36,245 nucleotides of DNA, taken from positions 1-36,245 of the IMG/VR virus record IMGVR_UViG_3300028794_000186. One strand, 5' to 3'. Each line of letters begins with the position of its first letter. Positions within the stretch are counted from its first letter, which is position 1. The position numbers and the translations under genes were made by a program. Positions 29,101 to 36,245 of the stretch are shown here, one piece after another. This DNA comes from a virus. The notes under the pieces were generated by a model. That model saw only the letters and a program-made list of their open reading frames with translations. It did not search any database and was not told the DNA's origin.

Positions 29101-29434
29101 TGCCGATGGCACCGACTTCGCACCAGGTGGCGTGGCGGATGTGGGCGAGCGCGGGAAGGAGCGGGTTTACCTGCCGCGCGGAAGCCAGGTCATCCCGAAC
29201 CACAAGCTGAACGAAGACCGAGCCGAGCGCAGTTCCAGCAATCTCAGCGTTCATATTCATAACAATGTCGGCGCCAAGGTGAAGACGCAGGAAACACAGG
29301 ATAGCCAAGGCAACCGGCGGATCGAGGTCATGCTCGATGAGCAGGTTGCCGGTTCGCTGGCCCGATCGGGTTCGGCGACCCGTAGCACGATGGAAGAGCA
29401 GTATAATGTCGCGCCAAGGATCAAACAGCGATGA
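26183..29434 (+). CDS. tape measure protein with muralytic domain
   Basis: A 1083-residue tail length ruler. Long helical, Ala/Gln-rich stretches (residues 1-300 and 370-680, e.g. FEAKKALLELELKRQEASIA), a hydrophobic region at about 322-362 (FGVILGGLARVAGPFIAIGA), and at about 778-880 a lysozyme/transglycosylase-like domain: MLAYAASIRKIESGSFAGNY with the candidate catalytic Glu, GAYQVMGANVGPW and the rest of the fold. The domain probably cuts peptidoglycan as DNA is injected. A Gly/Thr/Ser-rich C-terminus follows. Start at 26183 has CAGGAAACATTC upstream. Confidence 0.88.
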   Translation: MAEVQLRSLRVSASLDSADYVAGMQRKIEADRAGTESANAVGAAVTQTDQKLSQSGNVVDRLSRQYVDGYANAQKFQTAMNALTSGVERGRIEMTQAAVIYDGMQRKYGLMADASALAARGQLELSRAVEVANAKLAQQQAIGIPLSDYSNVRALQVGSNFTADLNSRLGVDGFGSSARTSAAAFEEAAREAEHYARAAGELRARLDPVGASQARLNAEMMEYAVLLDRAEISTVEFAQAQAMAQARHDQFVASLNRMPANDNMSSSRDDGFRRQNLGYQLFDIGQSASLGMPLAMIAAQQGPQIAQLYATQGGLNAAMKDFGVILGGLARVAGPFIAIGAGLYGVYQLLASYTVEATLAIDDNTRALAAQAAPITSLQGSVKELSDIQKAYNDAVSTAAIVSDAATASIVANSQREFEAKKALLELELKRQEASIALQQSELAIAAVQMKRDIGSQIAVDPGLVRNGFSDPAINGGIPFVQVPDQFSGMEKLLTTIESSPAADKIKEIDAHATLTQIAVEKLREGLKLVFSAGGGDPVPNFPNGVPIPSARPIDGGDESAAEKRLSLLRQEAGARADIVSKIEAQQRLLQSQNDDLAHLRLEASLIGASAEARARATAALEAEQKLRADGIALLSREGQTYVQNAQAMASARVAIEQQAAAYSSLQTAGSSAIDALVQGTSSMEDIANTLISSLKTLAISNPISNATLGTNLPSIWSLFSGAPTIPGATTTGMMTVNAATVMINGAMPGIPGLSTGGGLGGLLGVPANQNTLPSTDMLAYAASIRKIESGSFAGNYSAVGPTTESGDRAYGAYQVMGANVGPWTKEVLGQPMTTEQFLANKAAQDAVFQAKFGQSVSQYGNPQDAASVWFSGRPMTQAANSADITGTTTPAYIDQFNSNLSQLSTTTAATSSNLGTLGQTSTQLGSAFGNLLTGTGGAFPPAPASGGFLSSLFGGGVSPFSPTYFPPAPTGYADGTDFAPGGVADVGERGKERVYLPRGSQVIPNHKLNEDRAERSSSNLSVHIHNNVGAKVKTQETQDSQGNRRIEVMLDEQVAGSLARSGSATRSTMEEQYNVAPRIKQR

Positions 29435-29853
29435 ACGCGGTCTGGCCAGCCGACGACCTGCCTCTGCCCCTGCGCGATGATTTCAGCCGCGCCGGCGTGG
29501 ATGGCCGCGTGCGCAAGCAGATCGAGGCCGGGCCGGTCGCTTACAAGCGGCGCTATTCGCTGGTGCCGAAGCTGATCGGCTTCTCGATGTTTCTCAGCAT
29601 CGACCAGGTCGACCGCTTCTGGCGGTTCTTCGAAGAGGAATGCAAGGGCGGTGCCCTGCCCTTCTGGATGGCCGATCCGCAGCGTGATGGCCAGCCGCTG
29701 CTCTCTAGCGACGGCACGCCGATGCTCGATGCTGACGGCGTGCCTTATCTGCAAACCGTCACGAAGATCTACCAGTTTGGCGATGACATGCCGGCCGAGA
29801 CCCCGCGCGGCATCGACTACAAGGTGGCGTTCGGCCTGGTGGAACTGCCGTGA
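29431..29853 (+). CDS. tail tip protein, distal-tail-like
   Basis: A 140-residue protein: WPADDLPLPLRDDFSRAGVD at the N-terminus, a beta-rich core (YKRRYSLVPKLIGFSMFLSI, VDRFWRFFEEE, LPFWMADP) and DGTPMLDADGVPYLQ, an internal near-repeat of DG-P-L. It follows the tape measure (ATGA overlap) and precedes DUF1833 and NlpC/P60 genes, so it is part of the tail tip. Exact role not established. Confidence 0.72.
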   Translation: MNAVWPADDLPLPLRDDFSRAGVDGRVRKQIEAGPVAYKRRYSLVPKLIGFSMFLSIDQVDRFWRFFEEECKGGALPFWMADPQRDGQPLLSSDGTPMLDADGVPYLQTVTKIYQFGDDMPAETPRGIDYKVAFGLVELP

Positions 29854-30368
29854 GGCTGCTCTCGCTCAATGCGCGTCAATCGCTCGACTCCGGGTCATCG
29901 GAAAATGTCGAGACGGTTCTTGTGATGATCACGCATCCGGACCTCGACGTGCCGGTGCGGATCTCGACGGATTCGACGGAGCGGATTTCCGCCGATCCGC
30001 TGACCTATGGCACGCGCTCGACCTGGCAGACCGCTGACGGCAGCCCGTTCTATTTCTGCATGATCGACGCGCTGCTGCCCGACGACAAGGACAAGGGCAC
30101 GCCGCAGGCGCGGCTGGTGTTCTCCGCGATCGACAATGATTTTGCGGCGGCACTGCGCGGCACACTGACGCCGGCGACGGTCGATCTCGCCGTGGTCTGG
30201 TCGAACTCGCCCGACCTGGTCGAACAGGAATATCGCGGTTTCCTGCTCGTGTCGGCCTCTGGTGACGCGTCGGCCGTGACGCTGACCGTGACGCTTGAGC
30301 CAATCACCAATGAACCCTGGCCGGCCGGCCGGATGACGCAGGGACAATTTCCGGGGCAATGGACATGA
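29850..30368 (+). CDS. DUF1833-family tail tip protein
   Basis: A 172-residue protein with the DUF1833 outline: NARQSLDSGSSENVETVLVM, ITHPDLDVPVRISTDSTERI, a YGTRSTW turn, IDALLPDD, the conserved FSAIDNDFAAALRG helix and VTLTVTLEPITNEPWP near the end. GTG start at 29850 overlaps the previous stop (GTGA). Members sit with NlpC/P60 peptidases in tail tips of many siphoviruses; the biochemical role is unknown. Confidence 0.8.
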   Translation: MRLLSLNARQSLDSGSSENVETVLVMITHPDLDVPVRISTDSTERISADPLTYGTRSTWQTADGSPFYFCMIDALLPDDKDKGTPQARLVFSAIDNDFAAALRGTLTPATVDLAVVWSNSPDLVEQEYRGFLLVSASGDASAVTLTVTLEPITNEPWPAGRMTQGQFPGQWT

Positions 30369-30778
30369 CGCTGAATTGGTCGGCTCGCTTCGTTGGAATT
30401 CCGTTCTCGGACCTCGGCCGCAATCGTTCCGGCGCCGATTGCTTCGGGCTGGTCAAGGTCGTCTATCGCGAAGCGCTCGGTATCGAACTGCCGGATTATC
30501 TCGGCGCTTATGTCTCGACGCAGGAAAAGGCCGAGGTCGCGGCGCTGATCGACGACGTGACGGCGACGCCGACATGGCAACCGGTCACCGACGCGCGGCC
30601 GTTCGATGTCTGTGTGTTCCGGATCGGCCGGCTCGGCTCGCATCTCGGCCTGCATGTGGTGCGCGGCCTGATGCTGCATGTCCCTGAAAACGGGCAATCC
30701 CGGATCGAAGACTACACCGCGCCGCGCTGGGCAAGCCTGCTCGCCGGCTGCTACCGTCACGAGGCCAGCCCGTCATGA
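30365..30778 (+). CDS. NlpC/P60-type tail peptidase
   Basis: A 137-residue cysteine peptidase domain. Catalytic Cys26 in RSGADCFGLVKVVYREALG, and the His in SHLGLHVVRGLMLHV; DARPFDVCVFRI lies between. Such tail-tip peptidases cut peptidoglycan peptide cross-links during infection. The ATG at 30365 overlaps the previous stop as ATGA; an ATG at 30359 is also possible. The stop overlaps the TipJ start. Confidence 0.88.
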   Translation: MTLNWSARFVGIPFSDLGRNRSGADCFGLVKVVYREALGIELPDYLGAYVSTQEKAEVAALIDDVTATPTWQPVTDARPFDVCVFRIGRLGSHLGLHVVRGLMLHVPENGQSRIEDYTAPRWASLLAGCYRHEASPS

Positions 30779-33700
30779 TAGATGCAGCCAGAGACAATCA
30801 ACAGGGCCTGATCGCTGTCAGGGCATCGCCGCTGCTGATGCCCGAAGAGGGCCGGATCTCGCTTTCGGTGCCGGATGGCTCCAGTCTTGCCGAGATCGTG
30901 GCGCGGGCGCTGCCGATGGCGGATGAGGCGGTTCTGAACCATGTCCGTGTGACTGTGGTTGGGCCATCCGGCATGATCGCGGTGGAACGTGAATGGTGGA
31001 GCAAGGTGCGGCCACGCATGGGCTCGACGGTGGTCGTGCGGGTGATTCCATCAGGCGACCAGTTACGCAGCATTTTGTCGATCGTCGTGTCGATCGCGGC
31101 GCTGGCGGTCACGACCTTCCTCGCGCCACCACTGGCGCAAGCATTGGCGCTGACGGGGACCGCAGCGAAGCTGTTCACGGGCGCACTGAGCATCGGCACG
31201 CTGCTGGTGGGCACGCTTGTGGTCAATGCCCTGGTGCCGCCGCCCGAGGAACCGGGACCACCAAAGAGCAATTTCATGCTCACCGGCTGGCGCAACAGCC
31301 TCAATCCCGGCGGCGTCGTGCCCTGCGTGTTGGGCAAGATCCGCTACGCGCCGCCCTTTGCTGTTAAGCCCTATACTGAAATCGTTGCCGGCAAGCAGTA
31401 TATCAATGCGGTGTTCAATTACGGCTATGGCCGGCTGGAATTCTCCAAACATCGGATCGGCGAAACGCCGGTCGGCGAGTTCGACAATGTCCGGATCTAT
31501 GAGCGTCGTGGCCTGAGTGGCGATAACAAGCTCACCGCGTTTCCGCGTCAGGTGCTCGAAGAGCCCTTGGGCATCGAACTGGTGTGCCCCTTGCCGCGCA
31601 ACAATAAGGGCGAGATTACCGGTGACAATGGCACCCCGACGCCCGTGCTGCGGACGCTGGCGCGCGATTGCAATCGTGCCGGGCTGATTTTCCTGTTTCC
31701 GCAGGGGCTTGTCCGCATCGAAAACGATGGCGACGAACGGACGGTGACGATGTCGATCCGAGTCCGTTCGCGCCCGATCGGCGAAAGCGACTGGTCCTAT
31801 GAGAAGACGCTGAAGATCAACAAGTCCACGCGCGATCCCTTCTATGTGCAGCATCGCTGGCCGCTTACGCCGCGCGGCAATCATGAAGTCCAGGTCACGC
31901 GGATGACCGATGAATCGGAGTCGACGCAGAAGCTCGACCGTGTCTCGCTGGTGGCAATCCAGAGCTTCCGGCCGGAATATCCGCTCAATGCGCCCTATCC
32001 GCTTGCCCTGGTCGGGGTGCGGATCAAGGCGAGCTACCAGCTCAGCGGCGCGCTCGACAACTTCAATTCCGTGGTCAGCCGCGTCATTCCCGATTGGGAT
32101 GCCGCGACTGAGACATGGATCGACCGCGAGACCAGTAACCCGGCGAGCAAGTTCCGCTTCGTGCTGCAGGGCCTGCCGAACGCCAAACCGTGGCCAGATG
32201 CCGGGATCGATCTCGACGAGCTACAGGACTGGCACGCATTCTGCGTGGCCAAGGGGCTCTCATATGATCGGGGGCATGATTTCGAGGGCAGCCTCGAAAG
32301 CGTCTTGCGCTCGATCGCAGCGGCCGGCCGGGCGAGCCCGCGGTTCGACGGCCGCAAGTGGAGCGTGGTGATCGACCGTCCGCAGTCGGTGGTGGTCGAC
32401 CAGGTCAATCCGCGCAATTCATCCGGCATGAGCTGGAACCGCAGCTACCTGGTCGACCGTCCGGACGGGTTTAGGGTGCCGTTCCTCGATCGGACAAACG
32501 ACTTTAAATCGGCGGAACGCATCGTGCCCTGGCCGGGCGTATCGATCGACGATGTGGTCAAGACCGAGCGGCTCGACCTGCCCGGCAAGACGCATCCCGA
32601 CGAGATCTGGCGCGAGGCGCGGCGCCACATGCATTCGCGCCGCTACCGGCCCGACGAGATCCGCGTGACGCAGGACGGCGTGGCGCGCGTCGCCACACGT
32701 GGCGACCAGGTGATGTTGAACTACGACGTGCTGGTGGCGACGCAGAAGGCGGCGGCCGTGGTGAGTGCCGAGGGCGGCTTGGTCGAACTCGACGATACCG
32801 TAACGATGTCGGCCGGATCGAACTATGCGATCCGCTGGCAGGCCTATGGTGCCGACGATGTGATCGGTGAAAGCATCGTGCGGCAGGTGCGTGCCGTGGA
32901 CGGCGAGTATCGGGCGGTGCTGATGATCAGTTCCGACCGGTTGCCGGCGCCGGGCACGATCGTGCATTTCGGCACTGTGGCCGAGGAAAGCGAGCCGATG
33001 GTGGTTCGTGATGTCGAAACCGGCCGAGGCGGCACCTCGATCCTGTCGCTGGTGGCGACATCAGACCTGATCGATGCCGACACGGACGCCGAAGTGCCGC
33101 CGGCATGGACCGGCCGCGTCGGCGACGAACTGAGCGGCATCGATGAACCAGGGGCACCTGTCATTACCCGCATCCTGTCGGGCGTGAACGGCACGGGCGA
33201 TCGCGACGGACTGATCGTGCAACTTGTCGACAGCGACGAAAGTGATGTCGCCGCCGAGACGTTCGACATCGACCATTGCCTGTTCGGTGCGCCCGCATGG
33301 ACTACCGTCACAATCGATGTGGCGGATGGTGCTCTTGATATCGACGACTATGAACATGGTGACACGGTGGAAATCCGGGCGCGGGGCGTGACTGACGAAG
33401 ATGTGCCCGGTCCCTATTGCGACGTGATCGACTTCATCATGGGTGAAACGGATGTCGCCATTCCCGAGGCATTGCCCGAGGAATCAATCGTGGTCACGGG
33501 CGGTCTCGGCAGCGTTTCGATCGAGGGCGTGGCCGGCGACGATACGGCGACGCTCAAGGTCCAGGTCTACCGCTCGGCCAGCAGCGATCCGGGAGACCTG
33601 ACCGACGCCGACAAGATCGGTGCACCGTTCGTGGTGGCGCCGAACCGGCCGTGGACCTTCGTTGACGGCGATCCGAGCCGGACCAACATTGTCGTCAGGG

Positions 33701-34143
33701 GCGATTTCAGCTCCGGCAAAGGATGGACGCAAGGGGCGGGCTGGTCGGTCGGCGACGGCGTGGCGAGCAAGGCACCCGGCACCGAAAGCGCGATCTTCCG
33801 TGGCGCGAGCCTGGTCAACAATGCCTGGTATCGCCTCCGCTTCGATATCGAAGATTACGTCGCCGGCACGGTCTGGCCACGGCTCGCCGGCGGCACGCCG
33901 GTCGACGGCGTGGCGGTATCCGCCAACGGCCGGTTCTATGACCGGGTGCAAGCGGATGCCGGAAACGACTTAATCGCGATGCGGGGCGATGACGATTTCG
34001 ACGGTTCGGTCGACGACTTCGTGATGTTCCGGGAATCGGCCGCGAGCCTGCCGCAGGGCGGACATTTCTACTTTTTCGAACCGCTGAACGGTGCCGACGT
34101 GGCCGGCCCGCTCTCTTCCGCTTTTGCCGTCACAGTGACTTGA
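30775..34143 (+). CDS. TipJ-like tail tip / host specificity protein
   Basis: A 1122-residue protein in the place of lambda gpJ. After an N-terminal beta domain there is a hydrophobic segment at about residues 100-153 (SILSIVVSIAALAVTTFLAP and GALSIGTLLVGTLVVNALV) ending in PPPEEPGPP, then GWRNSLNPGGVVPCVLGKIR, characteristic of TipJ-type proteins. Middle domains include NAVFNYGYGRLEFSKHRIGE and DELQDWHAFC; the C-terminal third is made of fibronectin-like and lectin-like beta modules. It should recognise the host surface and trigger DNA release. ATGA overlap with the peptidase gene. Confidence 0.88.
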   Translation: MIDAARDNQQGLIAVRASPLLMPEEGRISLSVPDGSSLAEIVARALPMADEAVLNHVRVTVVGPSGMIAVEREWWSKVRPRMGSTVVVRVIPSGDQLRSILSIVVSIAALAVTTFLAPPLAQALALTGTAAKLFTGALSIGTLLVGTLVVNALVPPPEEPGPPKSNFMLTGWRNSLNPGGVVPCVLGKIRYAPPFAVKPYTEIVAGKQYINAVFNYGYGRLEFSKHRIGETPVGEFDNVRIYERRGLSGDNKLTAFPRQVLEEPLGIELVCPLPRNNKGEITGDNGTPTPVLRTLARDCNRAGLIFLFPQGLVRIENDGDERTVTMSIRVRSRPIGESDWSYEKTLKINKSTRDPFYVQHRWPLTPRGNHEVQVTRMTDESESTQKLDRVSLVAIQSFRPEYPLNAPYPLALVGVRIKASYQLSGALDNFNSVVSRVIPDWDAATETWIDRETSNPASKFRFVLQGLPNAKPWPDAGIDLDELQDWHAFCVAKGLSYDRGHDFEGSLESVLRSIAAAGRASPRFDGRKWSVVIDRPQSVVVDQVNPRNSSGMSWNRSYLVDRPDGFRVPFLDRTNDFKSAERIVPWPGVSIDDVVKTERLDLPGKTHPDEIWREARRHMHSRRYRPDEIRVTQDGVARVATRGDQVMLNYDVLVATQKAAAVVSAEGGLVELDDTVTMSAGSNYAIRWQAYGADDVIGESIVRQVRAVDGEYRAVLMISSDRLPAPGTIVHFGTVAEESEPMVVRDVETGRGGTSILSLVATSDLIDADTDAEVPPAWTGRVGDELSGIDEPGAPVITRILSGVNGTGDRDGLIVQLVDSDESDVAAETFDIDHCLFGAPAWTTVTIDVADGALDIDDYEHGDTVEIRARGVTDEDVPGPYCDVIDFIMGETDVAIPEALPEESIVVTGGLGSVSIEGVAGDDTATLKVQVYRSASSDPGDLTDADKIGAPFVVAPNRPWTFVDGDPSRTNIVVRGDFSSGKGWTQGAGWSVGDGVASKAPGTESAIFRGASLVNNAWYRLRFDIEDYVAGTVWPRLAGGTPVDGVAVSANGRFYDRVQADAGNDLIAMRGDDDFDGSVDDFVMFRESAASLPQGGHFYFFEPLNGADVAGPLSSAFAVTVT

Positions 34144-34151
34144 GGGGTTTC

Positions 34152-36245
34152 ATGTCCGAAGGTATCAGGTTTCCAAATACGCAGCTTCTGACGACCGTCA
34201 GTGCTCTTATGGGTATCAAGTTCGAAGATGGCCAGTTCAATGACGGCCGGATCCCGATCGAGAGTGTGGCACTGCAGATGCTCGGTAGTGCGCCGATGAA
34301 TGCCATGGTGGCGGCCGGCGGGTTCGTTCCGTTCGATACACAAGCCGCGATCAATGCCGACCTCAACCACGTTGCCAAGACGGTCGGCTGGGTGATCGCC
34401 GATACGGATATCGACAAGAACGGCATTTACACCAAAACAGGGGCATCCGGCACCGGCAGTTGGACGAAAGTCATGCCGCTACCCTACAGCTTTGCGCGGG
34501 TGACCGAGGTGGATGGTACCGTCGACGCAATCGAGGCAGTGACCGACGTTGCCGTCAGCGACAAGACGCTGGTGCTGCTCACCGTGGATGGCACCAATAC
34601 CGTGACGCCGGTGACTGTCTCTTTCAACGGCAGCGATCCGCTGACCGTCAAGACGGCCTCTGGCAACAATGTGCCGGTGGGCGCGCTGGTGTCCGGTTTC
34701 GGTGTGGTGGACGGTTCGAATTTCACGCTGTTCACCGATGTTGCGAGCGCGTCGATCGTCGCGGCTGCAGCGGCAAGCGCAGATGTTGCCACCACGAAGG
34801 CTGCCGAAGCGCTGACCAGCGGGAATGCTGCCGCAGCAAGCCAGGTGGCGGCAAACGCTAGTGCCATCAGTGCGGCGGCATTGGCTGAGTATTGGGCAAA
34901 CAATGTTGCAAGCCGCGTCAACTACGCTCTGTGGGCGACATTGAACGGCATCACTGGTTCGGTCGGCAATTTTGCCGATGTTCAGGGCGATACCGGGACA
35001 CACACTGATCCCGTCGTGGGCGGCACCGTTCCCAATAGCGGCATATTCGAATGGATTGCTTCACCTGCAGGTTGGAAGCGGATTGGCGCCGGCCTGTTTG
35101 CCAAGGCCGACGACGAGGCTGTTCATCTGACCATCGGCGAGCAGCTATCCGACTTGAGGGGCTCCGGCTCGGCGGCCAATGGCGCAACGATTTCGCTCGA
35201 TGCCAATGGCTATCCGATCGGCTTTTCCGGCTTGAGCGGATCGAATGCCCGAACCACGGTACTGACGGCCGCGATGTACCCGACGCCGGAAGAGATTGTC
35301 GCACTGACCGGCGCGACCGTCCGAATGTCCATGGTCCTCAATGCCACGGCAGGACTGCTCGCGGCTATCCTCCTGGGTTCGCTTAACGGCCAGGTAGATC
35401 GCAGCGGGGTATTTTCGAATATCGGCACCCGCATCCGGGCCGAGCAGATCGGCACCAAGATCTATTTCGAAACCGACTATGTCGTGACCTCGGCCGATAC
35501 CGGCTTCGGCGCCGCCTTCCAGATCAGCGGCTCGTCGGCGGCAATCGGCTTCGACTTTGCCGCCTCGATCGTTTCGGCCACATGGCGTGTCACGGCATGG
35601 CCAACGAGCATCTCGACCTCGCGCGATGACCGCATGCGCGCGCTTCTCGATGCCCGCAGAACGGCGATCAACAAGGGACTGTTCCGCACCTCGCTCGGCG
35701 AGCAGTGGCATAATGTGATTGCGACCGGTGAAGCGCTGGGCGGCGCGGCCGTGATCACGACCGACAAGCGCATGATGGGATTTACCATCCCGAATGGATC
35801 GACGGGTGCCAACGCCTATATCGTGCCCGAATGGCGTCCGGTGTCCTGGGTGCTTGCCGCGCTGGTCGGTGCGACGATCAGGGTTGCCGCCGTCTATACC
35901 GTCACGGCCAACTTCCGGAAGAACAAGGCGCCATCGGCCACCATGTTCAAGGTTCGTCGGACGCTGCTGACCAATGCTGGCACCGTTGTCGGCACGGTCA
36001 AGCGTGACGAACAGATCGGCACCAAGCTCTATCGGGATGTCGAATATGTTGTGACATCCGACGACCTTGCCTTCATCTCACAACTGCAAATCCCTGCCGG
36101 CGCCACCAATGCCGGCGTCGATCACAGTGTCGAGCTGGTCTCGCTCGACTGGTATGTCGTGGCATGGCCGACTTACAGCGTGGAATCGGATGGCGACCGG
36201 CAACGGCGTGTCAGGGATAGCCAACCTGTCGTCGAGAAGGTTCGC
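34152..36245 (+). CDS. tail fibre protein, C-terminus outside the window
   Basis: An open frame of 698 codons with no stop before the last base. RBS GAGGGG precedes the ATG at 34152. N-terminal attachment region MSEGIRFPNTQLLTTVSALM; a GSWTKVMPLPYSF-type turn; an Ala-rich coil around residues 200-260 (AAAAASADVATTKAAEALTS); then two copies of one module about 189 residues apart, marked by EQIGTK(I/L)Y at residues 431 and 620, each followed by (D/E)YVVTS-D-F-QI and W-V-AWPT. Likely a trimeric fibre that binds a surface polysaccharide or protein. Several apparent reverse-strand frames inside it are shadows. Confidence 0.85.
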   Translation, partial: MSEGIRFPNTQLLTTVSALMGIKFEDGQFNDGRIPIESVALQMLGSAPMNAMVAAGGFVPFDTQAAINADLNHVAKTVGWVIADTDIDKNGIYTKTGASGTGSWTKVMPLPYSFARVTEVDGTVDAIEAVTDVAVSDKTLVLLTVDGTNTVTPVTVSFNGSDPLTVKTASGNNVPVGALVSGFGVVDGSNFTLFTDVASASIVAAAAASADVATTKAAEALTSGNAAAASQVAANASAISAAALAEYWANNVASRVNYALWATLNGITGSVGNFADVQGDTGTHTDPVVGGTVPNSGIFEWIASPAGWKRIGAGLFAKADDEAVHLTIGEQLSDLRGSGSAANGATISLDANGYPIGFSGLSGSNARTTVLTAAMYPTPEEIVALTGATVRMSMVLNATAGLLAAILLGSLNGQVDRSGVFSNIGTRIRAEQIGTKIYFETDYVVTSADTGFGAAFQISGSSAAIGFDFAASIVSATWRVTAWPTSISTSRDDRMRALLDARRTAINKGLFRTSLGEQWHNVIATGEALGGAAVITTDKRMMGFTIPNGSTGANAYIVPEWRPVSWVLAALVGATIRVAAVYTVTANFRKNKAPSATMFKVRRTLLTNAGTVVGTVKRDEQIGTKLYRDVEYVVTSDDLAFISQLQIPAGATNAGVDHSVELVSLDWYVVAWPTYSVESDGDRQRRVRDSQPVVEKVR

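Larger units (their letters stand above)
1336..36245. mobile_element. prophage, HK97-type siphovirus, right end outside the window
   Basis: The element starts at the tRNA-Arg fragment and runs off the window. Its order matches temperate lambdoid siphoviruses: integrase and excisionase, leftward early operon, repressor, Cro and CII positions, replication and methylation genes, antiterminator, terminase, portal, protease, capsid, connectors, tail genes and tail fibre. Lysis genes, the end of the tail fibre and attR are not in view. Apart from the frameshifted sliding clamp, every gene is intact, so the element may be functional or only recently decayed; this is an inference. Confidence 0.95.

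Noticed and set aside
34479-35711. Several minus-strand frames of 100-190 residues
   Set aside because: They lie inside the plus-strand tail fibre gene, which is open from 34152 to the end of the window and has fibre-like features.
1-36245. CRISPR array, rRNA, insertion sequence, toxin-antitoxin pair
   Set aside because: No regularly spaced repeats of CRISPR type, no rRNA motifs, no transposase and no convincing toxin-antitoxin pair were seen on either strand.

Overview
The window is a chromosomal junction carrying most of an integrated, lambda-organised siphovirus prophage with an HK97-type head. The DNA is GC-rich, start codons and Shine-Dalgarno sites are of proteobacterial type, and the protein families resemble those of prophages in Hyphomicrobiales (Rhizobium, Mesorhizobium and relatives). 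I infer an alphaproteobacterial, probably rhizobial-type, host. No species can be named from the sequence alone.

Layout. Positions 1-1335 are host flank with three small unrecognised genes. Positions 1336-1380 (minus strand) hold the 3' part of a tRNA-Arg(UCU), from anticodon loop to CCA, directly beside a tyrosine integrase. This is the left attachment site; the intact tRNA and attR must lie beyond the right end of the window. From 1423 to 6094 a leftward operon of tightly overlapping genes runs from a repressor-controlled promoter region down to xis and int. It includes an HNH protein, a nucleoside deoxyribosyltransferase-like protein, small Cys-rich proteins and tiny membrane peptides. From 6179 to 7545 a LexA/CI-type self-cleaving repressor is followed, in the same direction, by a membrane protein and a lipoprotein, which are likely expressed in the lysogen. 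Five copies of a 17-bp operator lie in two clusters (6133-6178 and 7547-7610). They flank this repressor operon and would control both early transcripts, like OL and OR of lambda.

Rightward early region, 7625-14746: a Cro-position small regulator, a terminator resembling lambda tR1 in position, a CII-like regulator, a winged-helix-like small protein, an adenine-type DNA methyltransferase, a DNA polymerase sliding clamp interrupted by a one-base frameshift at a run of seven G, small zinc-finger proteins, a cytosine-methyltransferase-like protein, and a helix-turn-helix replication protein whose gene carries origin-like iterons. It ends with a NusG/RfaH-like antiterminator. Downstream lies a non-coding stretch full of hairpins ending in a terminator. 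A 37-bp hairpin-plus-box module from its end is repeated in front of the second following gene.

Late region, 15001 to the window end: HNH endonuclease, candidate cos site, small and large terminase, portal, prohead protease, capsid, connector and neck proteins, tail terminator, tail tube, tail-assembly chaperones G and GT joined by a textbook -1 slippery site (GGGAAAC), tape measure with a muralytic domain, three tail-tip proteins including an NlpC/P60 peptidase, a TipJ-like host-specificity protein, and a long tail-fibre gene still open at the last base. No lysis genes are visible; they are expected to the right.

How it works together (inference): the repressor silences two divergent early promoters. 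Each early transcript meets an intrinsic terminator soon after its start. The NusG-like protein, encoded last in the early region, sits exactly where a late antiterminator such as lambda Q would sit, directly before a structured leader with terminators. The least described parts are this NusG-like protein with its duplicated RNA module, the repressor-linked lipoprotein and membrane protein, and the iterons inside the replication gene.
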